The notes beneath the pieces were generated by a model. That model saw nothing but the letters and a program-made list of their open reading frames with translations. It was not told where the DNA came from and made no database searches. A DNA stretch of 37,950 nucleotides, taken from IMG/VR virus record IMGVR_UViG_3300026521_000471, positions 186,518-224,467 of that record; one strand, written 5' to 3'. This document shows, piece after piece, positions 37,583-37,950 of this stretch. Position 1 is the first letter of the stretch, and each line of letters starts with the position of its first letter. Source of the DNA: a virus. The position numbers and the translations under genes are program-made.

Positions 37583-37950
37583 TTATGATTTTATATGATT
37601 TATTTTTCTAATTATGCTTCTTATATCACAATGATAAAACCCACTACAATTCCAACAATTATATTCTACTATTTTAATTTCATCTGTATTTTCAAAAGTA
37701 CATAAATCCATAACATAAATTTCCGCAGGATTATATTGAAGTCCAAAATATTCTGCTGCATTTTTAATATTATCAGGAACGAAAGAATCTGGATTTACTT
37801 TTCCATTTAGCATGTATCTTGAACATCCTAAGATTTCATTCTTATACATAAAAAATCTATATTCTTCTTTTATCTTTTTAATAGGAGAAACAATAACACT
37901 TTCCTCTCCGATACTTTCAATATTTCTATGAGGAGTTCTCATAAGATAAT
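37583..37950 (-). CDS. R2K-type ATP-grasp enzyme, C-terminal part (truncated by window)
   Basis: The C-terminus has VMDLCTF and IKIVEYNCWNCSGFYHCD, the acidic and E-x-N metal-binding segments of ATP-grasp proteins of the R2K (CDC123-related) clade found in phages and bacteria. These enzymes are predicted to ligate amino acids or peptides to protein or RNA targets; no activity is shown here. An ATG at 37942 would give 119 residues, but the frame stays open to the window edge and the family is usually about twice as long, so the gene is almost certainly cut by the window. Confidence 0.8.
   Translation of the reverse strand, partial: YLMRTPHRNIESIGEESVIVSPIKKIKEEYRFFMYKNEILGCSRYMLNGKVNPDSFVPDNIKNAAEYFGLQYNPAEIYVMDLCTFENTDEIKIVEYNCWNCSGFYHCDIRSIIRKINHIKS

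Overview
The window is strongly AT-rich and densely packed with short genes. It looks like part of a large extrachromosomal element with T4-like phage ancestry. The clearest anchors are a T4 rIIA-type GHKL ATPase (12059-14185, minus), a convincing T4 rIIB homologue (25900-27024, plus), a sigma-like protein beside rIIB, a class I ribonucleotide reductase small subunit, and many small acidic proteins of unknown function. It also carries two plasmid-type Rep_3 replication initiators (17468-18628 and 24562-25743). The first has an iteron array and a promoter-proximal inverted repeat just upstream; a separate 17-bp-periodic repeat cluster lies at 3422-3549. No capsid, terminase, tail, polymerase, partition or conjugation gene was recognised. 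Phage-plasmid (or a phage region with plasmid-type initiators) is therefore the best reading, but it is an inference. A Campylobacterota-like host is a guess from base composition, the NrdB type and AAAGGA-type ribosome binding sites.

Layout. 15-1055: nrdB (minus). 1149-1876: two small plus genes. 1873-17105: a long minus-strand block of short transcription units. It holds a HEPN-like protein, a DEDDh exonuclease, a GGDEF protein, two AAA+ ATPases, a SprT-like metalloprotease, a small SMC/ABC-type ATPase, rIIA and many unknowns. 17106-17467: candidate origin, followed by rep1 (plus). 18618-23410: minus genes including a NUDT14-like Nudix hydrolase and a 671-aa protein with a GNAT-like core. 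23716-24561: sirtuin (plus), abutting rep2 (minus). 25900-36211: plus block with rIIB, the sigma-like gene, a DUF8033-like protein, a RdgB/HAM1-like pyrophosphatase, small membrane proteins and a LuxR-type HTH protein. 36212-36681: intergenic region with an orphan promoter and a 46-bp tandem repeat. 36682-37950: minus genes ending in a truncated R2K-type ATP-grasp gene.

The most striking feature is regulatory. At least 29 near-identical promoters, 16 on the minus and 13 on the plus strand, head short transcription units. Each has a TTGA-type -35 (TTGTAT in one case), exactly 17 bp of spacer and a perfect TATAAT -10. Many share a longer downstream block that includes the ribosome binding site. 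In eight cases the TGA stop codon of the upstream gene lies inside the next promoter's -35 box, and in four more the -35 box is built from the last codons of that gene. A second repeated element, a Fur-box-like palindrome plus a C-run, occurs four times, always in the same orientation toward the downstream gene.

Functional picture. NrdB, the RdgB-like enzyme, the Nudix hydrolase and the sirtuin point to control of nucleotide and NAD+/ADP-ribose pools. rIIA/rIIB, the HEPN-like protein, the exonuclease and the ATP-grasp enzyme are the sort of genes found in phage-host and phage-phage conflict. These functional links are inferred from gene content, not shown by the sequence.
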